Assembly (NCBI GenBank): GCA_028023455.1
Contig: JAQFVV010000978.1
Span: 62,001-126,000, forward strand
Direction: 5' to 3'
DNA from: Epiperipatus broadwayi
Lineage: Eukaryota; Onychophora; Udeonychophora; Euonychophora; Peripatidae
Length of the DNA: 64,000 bases
A program made the translations under genes and the position numbers. The notes beneath the pieces are model-generated. The model did not search any database. It saw only the letters and a program-made list of their open reading frames with translations, and was not told the origin of the DNA. How positions within the stretch are numbered: the stretch's first letter is position 1; each line of letters begins with the position of its first letter. Shown one piece after another: positions 34,398 through 45,416 of the stretch.

Positions 34398-36117
34398 CCT
34401 GAACATGGAGATTTGATATTAACGATAGGTTATTCAAACTTACATCAGGTGCAACTAGAGTGAAGAAAACTTTTGGCTTATATTATTTGGATTATGAGAT
34501 TGATAATTCATTATTATTTACATCTTCAATATTTCTGAAATGCAATCAATGGAATGTTCTTTTTGGCATCATTCTATTTTAAAACGTGATATTTTAAATT
34601 ATTTGAGTAGTTTATTTTAAAAATTTTGTTAAACTCTGTGTATTAACTATAACTTCAGCTTTTTATTTCTCAATCACAAAAACTGTATCTGCAACTGATA
34701 ATTTCATACTCAGCAATCATCAAATATTAAAATAAACTTCCAAGATTTCTTTATAAAAGTCAAAGATTAAATCTAACATGATTTACAGATTTTCCTTTGT
34801 GATCTTGACAATGGAAGGCATCTGGCCAAGACATGAATTATTCATACAGCAGTATATATAAAATGCTTGCATTATATTGGCAATCACCAGAATACAGACC
34901 TACAGAAAATCTAATTCAAATATGCTAAAAATAAAGATTCTTTCCACTTGATAAGTTGTTAAATAAGTTGTGAATGCTGTATTCAGTCTAATTTTGTTTT
35001 GTTTTTAGCTCACCCCCCCCCCCACACCCCACAATGTTTGTGATATAAATTATCAAATTATTATTTATTTCCACTTAGAAAAGTTTTTAGAAGTTTACTA
35101 TTCTGTATTCTCAAAAATCAAATACTTCCAAATATTAATATACAGATATTTTAGCTATGACCTAATTTCTTTCTAGTCTTTAAATTATTTGTCCATATTT
35201 AATAAGACCAAATTTCATGTCCAATTTTGAATTCTTTGGTAAATATATAAAAAAAAAAATTTTGATACTTGGAATATCAACCAATTATAATAAAACAGAG
35301 ATATCTGAGTAAAACAAACACCCATCTACAAAATGATAAATATGTGCACAACAGACATTTTTGATAGGACAAAAATTATTTCTTATAATTTTGCATGTGT
35401 TTTGTTTTAAAAATAAATTCAATACCTTTTTATTTAATTAGAGCATCACTAAATTATTAATATAAAATGAACATACAGTATATATTTTTTAAAATTAAAA
35501 AAAAAAAAAAAGGGGGGGGGGGGTTTTATTCCAAAGTTTAATTGTCAATAAAATAATTGTTTTTCTTTTATTCTCTTATTGATAGTGAAATAAGTATTCC
35601 ATCACTATGTAGAATTATTTTATCTATTCACATTATACAATAGATAATGGTGAACCAGAATTTGTTTGTCTTAAAACAGGAAATGCTCCACAAACAGATA
35701 GATGCTTCTATAGTTCTTAAAAACTTTAGGACCTAAAGCCAAAGTGTGATTCACAAAATTATTCAGCAATATTACTTATACCAAAGCTTATTCCAAAAAT
35801 TTGGCATAAATATAAAAGCAAAGTAGACTTAAAGTCTAACAATAAAATTCAAACAATTGTCACCCAACATTATTATTGTGTTCACCACAAATCATTTGAA
35901 AGATTCAATTACTCAATTACAAAAAAGTATGCCAATAGTTGAAAATCACCTTTAAAATAATAGGACTTGGGCGTGGATGAAGCTATCAGACGGTGGAAAT
36001 TTGTTTAGAAACTTTTGGCAGAAAAAAAAACCTAATTTACTTGCAAAAATGCTTTTAAATAGAAAAATCCAACTGCTACTAAATTTAATCATATAGATAC
36101 AAAATTTTGCTTAAATA
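34398..36117. other. AT-rich non-coding stretch with C and G runs
   Basis: C-run near 35012, A-run followed by a G-run at about 35498-35523. No gene or tRNA-like sequence seen. Confidence 0.45.
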
Positions 36118-36434
36118 GTCTCAACACAGACTTGTTCTCTTTTCTACTTTATTTAATATATTCATCAGTGATTTTCCAGAAACAGATCCAGAGAAATTCT
36201 TTAGTACTGATGACATTGCTTTGACTTCACAAAAAAAATTATTTCCAAAAATGGAAATCAATAAGATTTCCATTTCTGGATATGAAAAAAATTTTTTTTT
36301 AATAAAAAAAACTGAAATTTTATTTCTAATTCCACAAACAGTGTATAAATTGTTTGCAAACTGAATATAACTTTTGGTAAAAATACATTGAAACATAATC
36401 CCAAACCATGTTACTTTAAAGTAAGCTTGGATAT
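36118..36434 (+). mobile_element. Jockey/I-type LINE fossil, left part (interrupted by RTE copy C)
   Basis: From 36137 one frame reads LFSTLFNIFISDFPETDPEK then FFSTDDIALTSQ, matching the motif B-to-C region of an RT with the YADD box changed to STDD. After a frame change, 36361 onward reads LNITFGKNTLKHNPKPCYFK then VSLDI, the region following the catalytic box in this clade. The frame stops at the insertion point of RTE copy C and resumes at 39906. Confidence 0.7.
36423..36434. repeat. Target-site duplication, left copy, of RTE copy C
   Basis: AAGCTTGGATAT is repeated exactly at 39894-39905. In the host LINE it encodes part of SLDI. Confidence 0.92.
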
Positions 36435-36454
36435 CATCATCATCATCATCATTA

Positions 36455-38401
36455 TCAACCATTATCAATCCACTGCAGGATGAAGGTCTCTCCAAGTTTA
36501 ATCCATCTTCTCCGATCTTTAGCTTCTCTTCTCCACATCACCCCTGCACACTTTCTTATTTCATCCATCCATCTCACATGTGGTCTCTTTCTGGGTCTTT
36601 TACAATCTCTTGGAATCCAGTTTAAAATTTCAATTGTCCATCTATTATCATCTCTTCTAACAATATGACCAGCCCAACTCCACTTCAATCTTTTAATTTT
36701 TTCAATGAGGTCAGTAACACCTGTTTGTTCTCTTACCCATACATTGCGTTTACGATCTCTTCTTGTTACTCCCAACATACATCTCTCCATACTTCTTTGA
36801 GTGGTCTGAAGTCTCTGAATTGCTCTTCTATTAAGTGTCCAAGTCTCAGATCCATAAGTAAGAACTGGTAAAACACATTTGTTAAAAACCTTCCTTTTCA
36901 AACACATAGGCATATTTCCTTTTAGTATCAAGTTATTTCTACCAAAAGCACTCCAACCAAGTTTAATTCTATGATTAATTTCATCCATTATGTTTCCATC
37001 TGTATTAATAATCTGACCAAGGTATTTGTAACTGTTAACTTCTTCTAATTCATCATAATCAATCTTTATTTTCATATTTTGAGCAAATCGATTAAACATT
37101 ACTTTAGCCTTTTTAACATTTATCTTTAGTCCTACTTTCCTACTTTCACCTGATAATTCCTGCAACATTTCCTGCAGATCTGAAGCATTATTTGCAAAAA
37201 CAACTACATCATCTGCGAAATCTAAATGACTTAAATAATCACCATTTACTTTCACTCCTTTAGTTTCCCATTTTAATCCACAAAATACTTCATGCAGCAC
37301 TGCTGTAAAAAGTTTTGGAGATATGGAGTCACCTTGTCTTACACCTTTCTCAATGTTGACTTTCCCAGTGTCATTATGTAATCTAATTGTTGCTGTTGCA
37401 TTTTTATAAATATTCTTTAAAATATGACAATATCCTGGATCTATACCTTGATGATCTAATGCTTTAATCACTGAAGAAATGTTTATAGAATCAAATGCCT
37501 TTTCATAATCTACAAATCCTAAGCATAATGGCAACTCATATTCATTTGTCCTTTCTATAACTTCTCTCAATACCTGGATATGATCTACTGTACTAAAACC
37601 ACTTTTAAATCCAGCTTGTTCTCTTGGTTGGTGGAAATCCAATGTTCTCTGTAGATGAATAGTAATTATCTTGGTAAAAATTTTATATAAAACTGATAAA
37701 AGGCTGATAGGTCTGTAATTTCTAATATCTTCTTTATCACCTTTTTTAAATATTAATATTATTACTGCATTCTTCCAATCATCCGGTACATCTTTATCAT
37801 TTAGACATTTGGTATATAACTTTTCTAAAAAAATTTCTATTTCTTCACCTGCTTCTTTTAATATATCAATTATAATTCCATCATTACCTGGAGCCTTTCC
37901 TTTCTTCATACATTTAATTGCATGTCTCACTTCTTCATTTAAAATTCTGGGCAATTTGGAAGATGTAATAGATATAGGAGGTACTTGTTCTTTATTACTA
38001 TATAATTCTTGATAAAAATCTTCTACCAATTTCATGATGTCATCTCTCCTTTTAGTAATAATTCCATCTTTTTTTCTTATTGCAGATATAAATTTCCTAC
38101 CAATACCAAAATGTTGTTTTACATTCTTAAGACTTTTATTTTCTTCTACAGCTTTCCTTGCTAGTTCACAGTTATACTTTCTTATATCATTTTCAACTCT
38201 TTTCCGCACCATTTTACAAAATTCGAGATATTCAATTCTTTTTAATGCATCATTTTTGTATATCTTCATATTCCTTCTTTTCTTCATAAATTCTCTAGTC
38301 TCAGTAGAAATTTTATTGGTCAATTGCTGTTTCTTTCTACCAGCTATCTTTGTTGCAGTTTTCAAAAGTGTATCAGTTATTTTCATATTAATTTCATTCA
38401 A
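36455..38401 (-). pseudogene. RTE copy C: long intact reverse transcriptase frame
   Basis: 648 codons from the first in-frame methionine; the family protein continues upstream. Landmarks: KGKAPGNDG near residue 170, NYRPISLLSVLYKIF near 228-242, motif A FVDYEKAFDS at 296-305, motif B GVRQGDSISPKLF at 353-365, catalytic FADD at 395-398, KINVKKAKVM, YLGQIINTDG and VLPVLTYGSETWTL, ending LGETFILQWIDNG. No stop or frameshift interrupts these. Known role: it would copy element RNA at the nicked target. The endonuclease part is separated from it by the 151-bp insertion, hence the pseudogene label. Confidence 0.88.
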
Positions 38402-38626
38402 ATCTGAATCATGTTCAAAATCTACTAATACTTGAAACTGATTTGTAAGTTCTAATTTAAATTCATTAGAATGTTTCTGAAGATTAGGAATATCAACTGT
38501 AAATATTGTTTTTCTTAATAATTTTTGTCTCTCTAGTTTTACATTAACACGTATCTTACACCTTACTAATCGATGATCACTTCCTGTGTTAAATTTATTA
38601 AGAACATTACAATCTTGAAATATGTA

Positions 38627-38782
38627 AATAAATCAATTATTTTATATAGCGGGGAGTTTTTAAAAATTTAATAATAAAAAAAAAAAAATGGTGCCCAAAA
38701 CGTTTTGAAAATTTTAATTTAAATTAATGAATAAAAAACACCTCAAACACAAAATAACGCTTTGGGGAAAAGAAAAAATGTA
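38627..38782. mobile_element. 151-bp insertion inside RTE copy C
   Basis: Absent from copies A and B. It lies between two copies of ATGTA (38622-38626 and 38778-38782), a probable 5-bp target-site duplication. The sequence is AT-rich with a central A13 run, GGTGCCCAAAACG and AACGCTTTGGGG. Weak internal complementarity exists (GGGGAGTTTTT versus AAAAAACACCTC). It could be a small non-autonomous DNA element. No tRNA box or frame is seen. Confidence 0.6.
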
Positions 38783-38969
38783 TTTCCTGTTAGTCAAAAT
38801 ATAATCCAATTCTGCTGTACCTTCATTTGGATGCTTCCATGTCCATTTCCTTTTAACATTTTTCTCAAAAAAAGAATTCATAATATAAAGTTTTTCTTTT
38901 TCTGCAAACTCCACAAGTCTATGTCCTCTCTCATTTCTATTACCATAACCAAAATTACCCACAGCACTT

Positions 38970-39566
38970 TCATCTTTCATTTTTTTTACCAATTCTAGCA
39001 TTAAAGTCTCCCATAACAATTTTAAAATGGTGTTTACTCTGATCAAAAGCCTTTTGTACATCCATATAAAAATCTTCTACTACTTCATCACTATGAGAAC
39101 TTGTTGGGGCATAAACCTGAATTATCTGCATTTGGTATCTGCTATTAAGTTGTATAACTAATCTTGCCACTCTGTCCGATACACCATCAATCTCCACAAT
39201 ATTGTTCTTCCACTTTTTATTTATAATGAATCCTACTCCACTTGTATTTCCAATATTTGTGCCTTTATAATAGAGTATATGTCCACTTTTTAAATCAATT
39301 GTCTCTTCACCTTTTCTTCTAACTTCACAAAGTCCAATAATGTCCCATTTAATATAAGAGAGTTCTTCTAATTCTTGCAATCTTCCTTCACTTGAAAGTG
39401 ATCTGCAGTTGTAAGTACCTAAATAAAAAGTTATCATCAAATGGCAGCCTGGGTCCGCAATCAGGGGATTCTTAGCACCCTCTGCCTTCGGCCACCAACC
39501 GCTGCCTTGGTTGGTGACTTTACAGCCTCCTGGGAATAAGGGCCATGCTTTATTTTTGTCTATCAT
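38970..39566 (-). pseudogene. RTE copy C: endonuclease portion
   Basis: 198 codons with GTYNCRSL, LCEVRRKGE, YAPTS and MGDFNARIG, then a frameshift at the expanded T-run near 38980. The rest of the domain (ESAVGNFGYGNRNERG through LDYILTNRK) continues in another frame (38714-39061) until the 151-bp insertion. The glutamate, tyrosine and aspartate-asparagine residues of the nuclease are retained. Confidence 0.85.
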
Positions 39567-39905
39567 AATTGTATATATGTATTGGGAAAATATTTCTCAT
39601 TTACACAAACATTCATTCTGCCTTATCAGTCACTGAGAAGAAAGACCATGGTGTTTCTTGATCTTAAACTCAGAGGTAAAAAGCCAATAAACTCACCACG
39701 CTCGCTAATGTGTGTTGGTGAGCAGCCCATCCATGTTCGTATACTATATGAATAATCACATCGTAATAACAGCTGCAATGACAAGAACGTATGGAGTGGA
39801 CATTAGGAATTTGCCCTGCTCGGTTCCTTTAAGGCCTCCAAGAGGAATCAAAGGGTCTCCTTTCAGTTAATAGCAAAACTCCTTTTTGCAGCCAAGCTTG
39901 GATAT

Positions 39906-40170
39906 AACCCAACATATTTTTCTAGATTATCAAAAGATTAAATCTAAAATAATTTCTAGGAGTAACTTCTTAGGAAAATTAGTAATACTAGTTGAGATCA
40001 CGATATATTTTTAAAATAGCTTTCTTAACACTAACATATTCTACTTAAAGCAATGCCATCTGGTGGTTAAAAGCAAGATCACTGAACAATGATATTGGGT
40101 TATAAGTTGTCTGGAAGAGTAAAGATTCAAAAAATTCAGAGAAAATTTATTTATTGAATGTTATTATTGT
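39906..40170 (+). mobile_element. Jockey/I-type LINE fossil, right part
   Basis: Removing RTE copy C and one duplicate of its target site makes the frame run straight on. The pre-insertion codons of the left part are followed by TQHIFLDYQKIKSKIISRSN then FLGKLVILVEIT, the family's KIxSRNNLLxKL region. Further on, FLTLTYST-stop-SNAIWW resembles the LxLxYSTAEYxxPVW segment. The fossil is stopped and frameshifted. Confidence 0.65.
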
Positions 40171-41343
40171 ATTGACACCAATAAAAGACCTTTTTTTGCT
40201 GAAAAATATAATTGTCATATAGGTAAAAACAATAATTTAGGATCAAATTTATTAAAAATACTAGTTATTATTTAATTTTTGCTAAATATTTAGATTGACC
40301 TTATCGGAGTTCTTTGTTCAGGCAGAAAATTAGTTATAATAGAACGCGGATGTATTTCATTCTTAATAGTGGATTCTTGTAAATTATAATTAGCAATGAG
40401 AATGTAAACAAAAAAAAAAAAATCAATATCAAATAATAATTCGACAGAATCATAGACAAGCACTTTCAAAATTATAATGATTTTTGCATTAAACAATTAT
40501 GGTCATATTTCAAAATGTGATCTGAAAATTCGATGTTTTAATTATTTTGAAGCAACTAACACTCAGGCTAAATTTTAACAGTTGTTATACATTAATATTG
40601 CAAACCTTGTGTTTCAAAATCATAGAATTCTCTCAAGTAGTGCATTGTAAATACAGGTGTCTATTTAGTTTTGGATTCAAATAAAAAAAAACATACTGAT
40701 TGGCTTTCTAACAATAATTAAAATGCCAAAGACAGATTACCACTCTCGCAAACACCTCGGGTGGTGTACAATATTGCCTGCCTTGTAGCAAATTGCAGGT
40801 GCCTCATACTTCTGTGTAACCAGAGCCTACTTGTCTATGCAGCTGTCTCAACATATAAATTCTTACAACAAAGCACTAACAGACCCAACGTGTAACTCAG
40901 TTTTCACCCAGTATTGCAGCTCAGCAGGGCATGATTGCGAGCCAAAGGATCCTATGGTTATTTGCAGAGAACGAGACTACTTAAAAAGAATAAGTGAAAG
41001 AGGCTTGCTTTATTGCTAGAGACAATCATACCATCAACAGAAGAGACACATGCTACGATATATCCAAGAAATGGAATACATAAATTCATTTGCATAAATT
41101 TGCATAGCAATTAACTAGTTTCATTAGTTGCAATATGGCTATGACTATGAGGGCTACATCTCTTGAAAGTGTTCAGCCACACATATACATATTTATTTTG
41201 TATTATTTTAATATATAAAGAATTTAAAAAAAAAATAAGTCAGCTTTATGTGTGCATGCTTCCATCGTTAGCGCAATCATATTTATTTAGTAGTATTTAA
41301 CTGCAAAGTTTAAACATCTCGCTTATTTAAATCAATTTATATT
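40171..41343. other. Non-coding stretch with a GC-balanced middle
   Basis: 40740-41060 is less AT-rich, with CACCTCGGGTGGTG and a 62-codon open frame (40831-41019) containing four Cys residues that I do not recognise. It may be a decayed repeat. Flanks are AT-rich. Confidence 0.35.
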
Positions 41344-41446
41344 ATAAGGTCTTTATTTATATAGCACTATGTTAATAAATTGTAATTGTAAATTAGCGAT
41401 TAGGCTAATGCACATGCGCTTTACAGATTTTGAACTATACATAAAT
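41344..41446 (+). repeat. 103-bp direct repeat, copy 1 (TATATAGCRCTATG type)
   Basis: Matches 41681-41783 with six differences. It contains TTATTTATATAGCACTATGT and GCTAATGCACATGCGCTTTA followed by CAGATTTT, wording seen in many short invertebrate interspersed repeats. The pair lies 337 bp apart. Confidence 0.85.
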
Positions 41447-41680
41447 AAATACTCTCATTCTCAAACACAAGATAAAGTCTTTATAAAAGATAGATTGAAT
41501 CCATCTATCTTTTCAACCCAAACGTTTAAGTATAGGCCAATCTTAAATGTTTGGAGATGAGAGCGTGAAGATATTAAGCAGTCACTTTAAATTATTTTAT
41601 TATGCTTGAATGAATGATGCTAACAGAATTATTTAAAATTTACTATATGTCATTCTTAGTTGAAGTTAAACATATATATA

Positions 41681-41783
41681 ATAAGGTATTTATTTATATA
41701 GCGCTATGTTAATAAATTGTAATTGTAAATTAGCGATCAGGCTAATGCACGTGTGCTTTACAGATTTTAAACTATACATAAAT
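41681..41783 (+). repeat. 103-bp direct repeat, copy 2
   Basis: About 94% identical to 41344-41446 by direct count. Either a local duplication or two independent insertions of one short repeat. Confidence 0.85.
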
Positions 41784-42241
41784 GGAGTGGAACTTCTTAT
41801 GCAATAGAACTATATGCATTTTTTTTAGTAGATGGTATTTTTTGTAGGATGTTTTGAACAAATAAAGTTAATTAATAATTTTCGATTAGTGATATAAGAT
41901 TTCTGATAAGTACATCTTATCTATTCATTTAGATTCGGCCCAAATCATATAACTTGTGAGGTCAAAAATGCTATTTGTAATCTTCAAAAAAGAAAACCTT
42001 TAAGTACTAATAGAATCCTTGGACAAATTTTTAAAGATGGGGATAACATGTTACCTTCTAACAAAAAAAAAAAAAAAATTGGAAAAAATATAAACCTACT
42101 GCCATCTGGTTTTAAAGAAGTATCACATTTTAATTTATAAAAATAATAGTAATAAAAACTACAGTAATTATCTGATAACAAATACTTTCAAGGATTTCAT
42201 TGAATAAATTAATTTCAGTCATACATGAATGATTAGCGAAG
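41784..42241. other. AT-rich non-coding stretch
   Basis: A15-type run near 42065. No gene seen. Confidence 0.4.
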
Positions 42242-42256
42242 ATTCTGTATGACTTT

Positions 42257-42363
42257 TTTCCATATGTCATAGCACCGACCAGGACGCGAACCCACAACCG
42301 TCTGCAACCAACTACTTGCTTGCAAGGCGGCCGCGATGACCTCTCGGCTAACAGCGCTTGACA
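42257..42363 (-). mobile_element. tRNA-derived SINE, copy 3
   Basis: Minus strand: AAGCGCTGTTAGCCGAGAGG, TCATCGCGGCCGCCTTGCAA, GTGGGTTCGCGTCCTGG and GTGCTATGACATATGG plus A-run. It is bounded by ATTC(T/A)GTATGACTTT at 42242-42256 and 42364-42378, a 15-bp target-site duplication with one mismatch. Confidence 0.88.
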
Positions 42364-42433
42364 ATTCAGTATGACTTTAAGAATTAAAAACACTATAAAC
42401 ATAGTTATAATTGCCACGAAAATGTATTTTAAA

Positions 42434-42615
42434 AGATGTGATTTATATAATGCTTTTATTGATTTGATTAAGGCATTTGACTCAGTGAACAAAGAAAATT
42501 TATTCCAATGTTTAAAAATAAGTAGATATGCTAAAATATATTCATATCATATAACAGCTATATGAGTAGTGGTATGAAAACTGGTGTAAAACAGAGATGT
42601 CAGCTTTATTTCATT
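42434..42615 (+). mobile_element. RT fossil of another LINE
   Basis: Reads RCDLYNAFIDLIKAFDSVNK, the RT motif A (F-x-D-x-x-KAFDSV), then after a stop SSGMKTGVKQRCQL, the motif B (GVKQGC) region with G changed to R. Only about 180 bp are recognisable. It is neither the RTE nor the CCHC family of this window. Confidence 0.65.
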
Positions 42616-43199
42616 TGTTATTACATTGATCTTCAGAACAGTTGGAACTGATTATAGATTGTAGCATGTGTCTAGATGTGATGTAAATTTGACGATATAT
42701 TTTTTAATTTGAACACAATAATTTTATTTTTTTTGATTCAGTAGGTGAAGATTGTGTATAGGTATGCTGACAGTTCAAATAATGGTGTTGTCACAAAATA
42801 CAGTTTGTCACCATGGACCTTAAACTATAGTTTATTATCATTGGTTAAAAATATGAAGAATAAAGAAGATACAGTTAAGATAAAATAAAGGAACGGAAAA
42901 GAGTGAATATAGCCCAAAATGATGTTTTAATATTTTTGCTTTTCGTATGAAAGGTAAAAATTATCACAGTTGATTTGGCAATCAAAAATAGTACCTTTAA
43001 AAAGCTCTTCAGTGAACTGAAAATATGTAAATTAATAAGTGAACTAAATTTATACGTTAAAAGATATGTAAAACGTACACAATTATCACCCAAATGGATG
43101 TAGTCCACAGCACATCTTTGAATTGTTTTTTTTTTTTAAAAAAAAATTAGGAAAAATTATCTGTTTTCGATGTCTTACATGTTGTCAATATTTTAATTA
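42616..43199. other. AT-rich non-coding stretch with a long TnAn palindrome
   Basis: T12A10-type run at about 43127-43147. No gene seen. Confidence 0.4.
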
Positions 43200-43711
43200 G
43201 TTCATATCATACTGGACTATAAGATGTGTCTTTGTTAAAACTACATGATCTGGATCAACTGATAAATGATGGTTCAGCAAGAAATATATATATATATATA
43301 TATTGATGATTATTTATCTTTTCTACATGTGTGTGTTCATGTGAACCACTGGTATAAGAAAGTGTGGATAGTTGAAGGATGCTTGAAAGTCTATGTTCAA
43401 ATCGCGCTATATTTACAATTAAGCTCCAGATATATGAAGAATGCCTGTATTTCAAATATTACACATTAAGCCTACATCCTGAACATCCTTCTTCTATATA
43501 TTTAAATGAATAAGGTTCTATACACGAGGGGTCAGAGTGACTTGAGGTCAACATAGGCATAACAATAACATTGGCAGCAGCATGGGATTTGGACATTCTA
43601 CCATCAGATTTTCAATGGTATGGATGGCTGAAGAGATGGAGGTTGGAGTAGATTGAAGACTGTCCATTAAAATATGAAGATTTGCTATCTTAATATAAAC
43701 TGAACATTGAT

Positions 43712-43743
<32 letters not shown>

Positions 43744-43960
43744 ATAATCTGGATTAACTGATGAGTGCTGGTTCAGCAAGAAATACATACGTTGGTGATT
43801 ATTTATCTTTTTTACATGTGTGAGTTCATGTGAATCAGTTGTATAAGATAGTGTGGATAGTTGAAGAGTGCTTGAAAGTCTATGTTCAAATCCCATAAAT
43901 TTATAATTAAGCTCCAGATATATGAAGAATGCCTGTATTTCAAATATTAATACTATATCA
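43200..43960 (+). repeat. ACATGTG-armed repeat family, one long copy plus duplicated end segment
   Basis: The segment GATCTGGATCAACTGATAAA through TGAAGAATGCCTGTATTTCA (43247-43460) recurs at 43742-43945. Between them lie the other family blocks (GTGACTTGAGGTCAACATAG, TTTTCAATGGTATGGATGGC, GACTGTCCATTAAAATATGA). Both end segments contain the B-box-like GTTCAAATC. A (GT)n run is at 43721-43743. Confidence 0.7.
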
Positions 43961-45125
43961 TAAATTTAGACATATCTCTAAACAATAAATTCAAAATTGT
44001 CAGTAACAAGTAGATGTATATTACGAATAGTGGACATATGAAAAAAAAAATTGCACATGCGAATTAGAAAATTGAATATTTATTCACAGAGTAAAAAATC
44101 ATCAAGCATCAGAGAGTCGAAAATTTCAGATTTTTTGCACCGAAACACTATATCACTTAACAGTTTAGTCGTTAATAATACACACATTCTTGCATATTTT
44201 TTGTTTCTGTTATATGTTTTAACTATATCCAACAGATTTTTTTACTATTTATTGCATTAAATTTTTAATCAGTTTTCTCTTATTATCCATAATTTTTGAA
44301 ACTATATATACCTTGTTAAAATAATAAATGGTTATTGAAAGCAATAATTTGAGTTTATTAGAATTGCAATTACTCAAGGATGTATCCCATTGCAACAAAT
44401 TATATGGAACTGAATATAGTGGGAATTAGAAAATTGTTTGGTATCTGGGTATGTACAAGGATTCTTCTCCCCTCATGGAAGGAAAATAAGCATATAGTTA
44501 TTTTTGTTTGTTTGGATTCTTTTCATTTCAAAAATAAGTTTTTATTATAGGCTATAATGACAATATAATATAAATTAATCAATTTTATTCATAAATTAAT
44601 GATTAATTCAAATGGGCTTCTGGGAAAAAAAATACTCAAATAATCTGGATAGTTATCATTTGAGTGTTAAACAAAAAATTATACCGAGTCCTCAGATATC
44701 TTCGACTCACGACTCAGACCTGATTATTATCTTACATATAATATATATATTTGTTTATATTATCATATTGTTTAGACATTTGAACATAGTTATAATAAAA
44801 TATATATATAAAAATAGTCACTTAACTAAAATATTTGTTGCAAGTTAAGAAAGATGGTGTCTCAAATTACAAATTATAAGAGGAAAAATACTAAATAATG
44901 ATTTTCAAGCTTTAAAGAGGCAGGCAGGATGGGTTATACAATTTTAAAGAATTTGATTTTCTGTAGTAAGCTAATGCATATATATTCAAGATACTCGAAT
45001 ATACAAACCTTCTCCACCAGCAAATCTTTTAATAGAATTTAAAATAATGCACGAAGAATAAAAAAAGGTACTCTTTTATTCTTGTAGTTCCTAGTTTGAA
45101 TTGAGTTCCAATGTAATATACTTAT
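43961..45125. other. AT-rich non-coding stretch
   Basis: Short open frames occur but carry no recognisable motif. (AT)n runs near 44740 and 44800. Confidence 0.4.
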
Positions 45126-45268
45126 TGTTAGAAGAGATGATAACAGATGGACAATTGAAATTTTAAACTGGATTCCAAGAGATTGTAAAAGACCCAGAAA
45201 GAGACCACATGTGAGATGGATTGAACTTGGAGAGACCTTCATCCTGCAGTGGATTGATAGTGGTTGAT
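45126..45268 (+). mobile_element. RTE family fragment with an internal deletion
   Basis: Plus strand reads RRDDNRWTIEILNWIPRDCK, RPRKRPHVRWI, then jumps to ELGETFILQWIDSG and stop. The family's DEIRKCAGVMWRREAKDRRR segment is missing. The ATG-type tail follows at 45269. Confidence 0.85.
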
Positions 45269-45347
45269 GATGATATCATTATCATCATCATCATCATCAT
45301 CATTATTATTATTATTATTATTATCTATAAGCACTTAAATAAATGGA

Positions 45348-45413
<66 letters not shown>
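45269..45413. repeat. RTE tail microsatellite and (TTA)n array
   Basis: (TCA)n and (TTA)n at 45281-45323, an AT-rich spacer, then (TTA)n at 45351-45413. The first part continues the RTE 3' tail, which has probably expanded after insertion. Confidence 0.85.

Positions 45414-45416
<3 letters not shown>

Larger units (their letters stand above)
36435..39893 (-). mobile_element. RTE-like non-LTR retrotransposon, copy C (full length, youngest looking)
   Basis: 3,459 bp between exact 12-bp target-site duplications, with an (ATG)n-type tail at 36435-36452 and the shared 5' border GGCTGCAAAAAGGAG. It is collinear with copies A and B and very close to A. Two lesions disable it: a one-base gain in a T-run at about 38980-38988, and a 151-bp insertion at 38627-38777. 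Its RT frame is otherwise intact. It inserted into an older LINE. Confidence 0.93.

Noticed and set aside
40831-41019. 62-codon Cys-containing frame, possible secreted peptide
   Set aside because: No signal peptide, no recognisable cysteine pattern and no supporting context.
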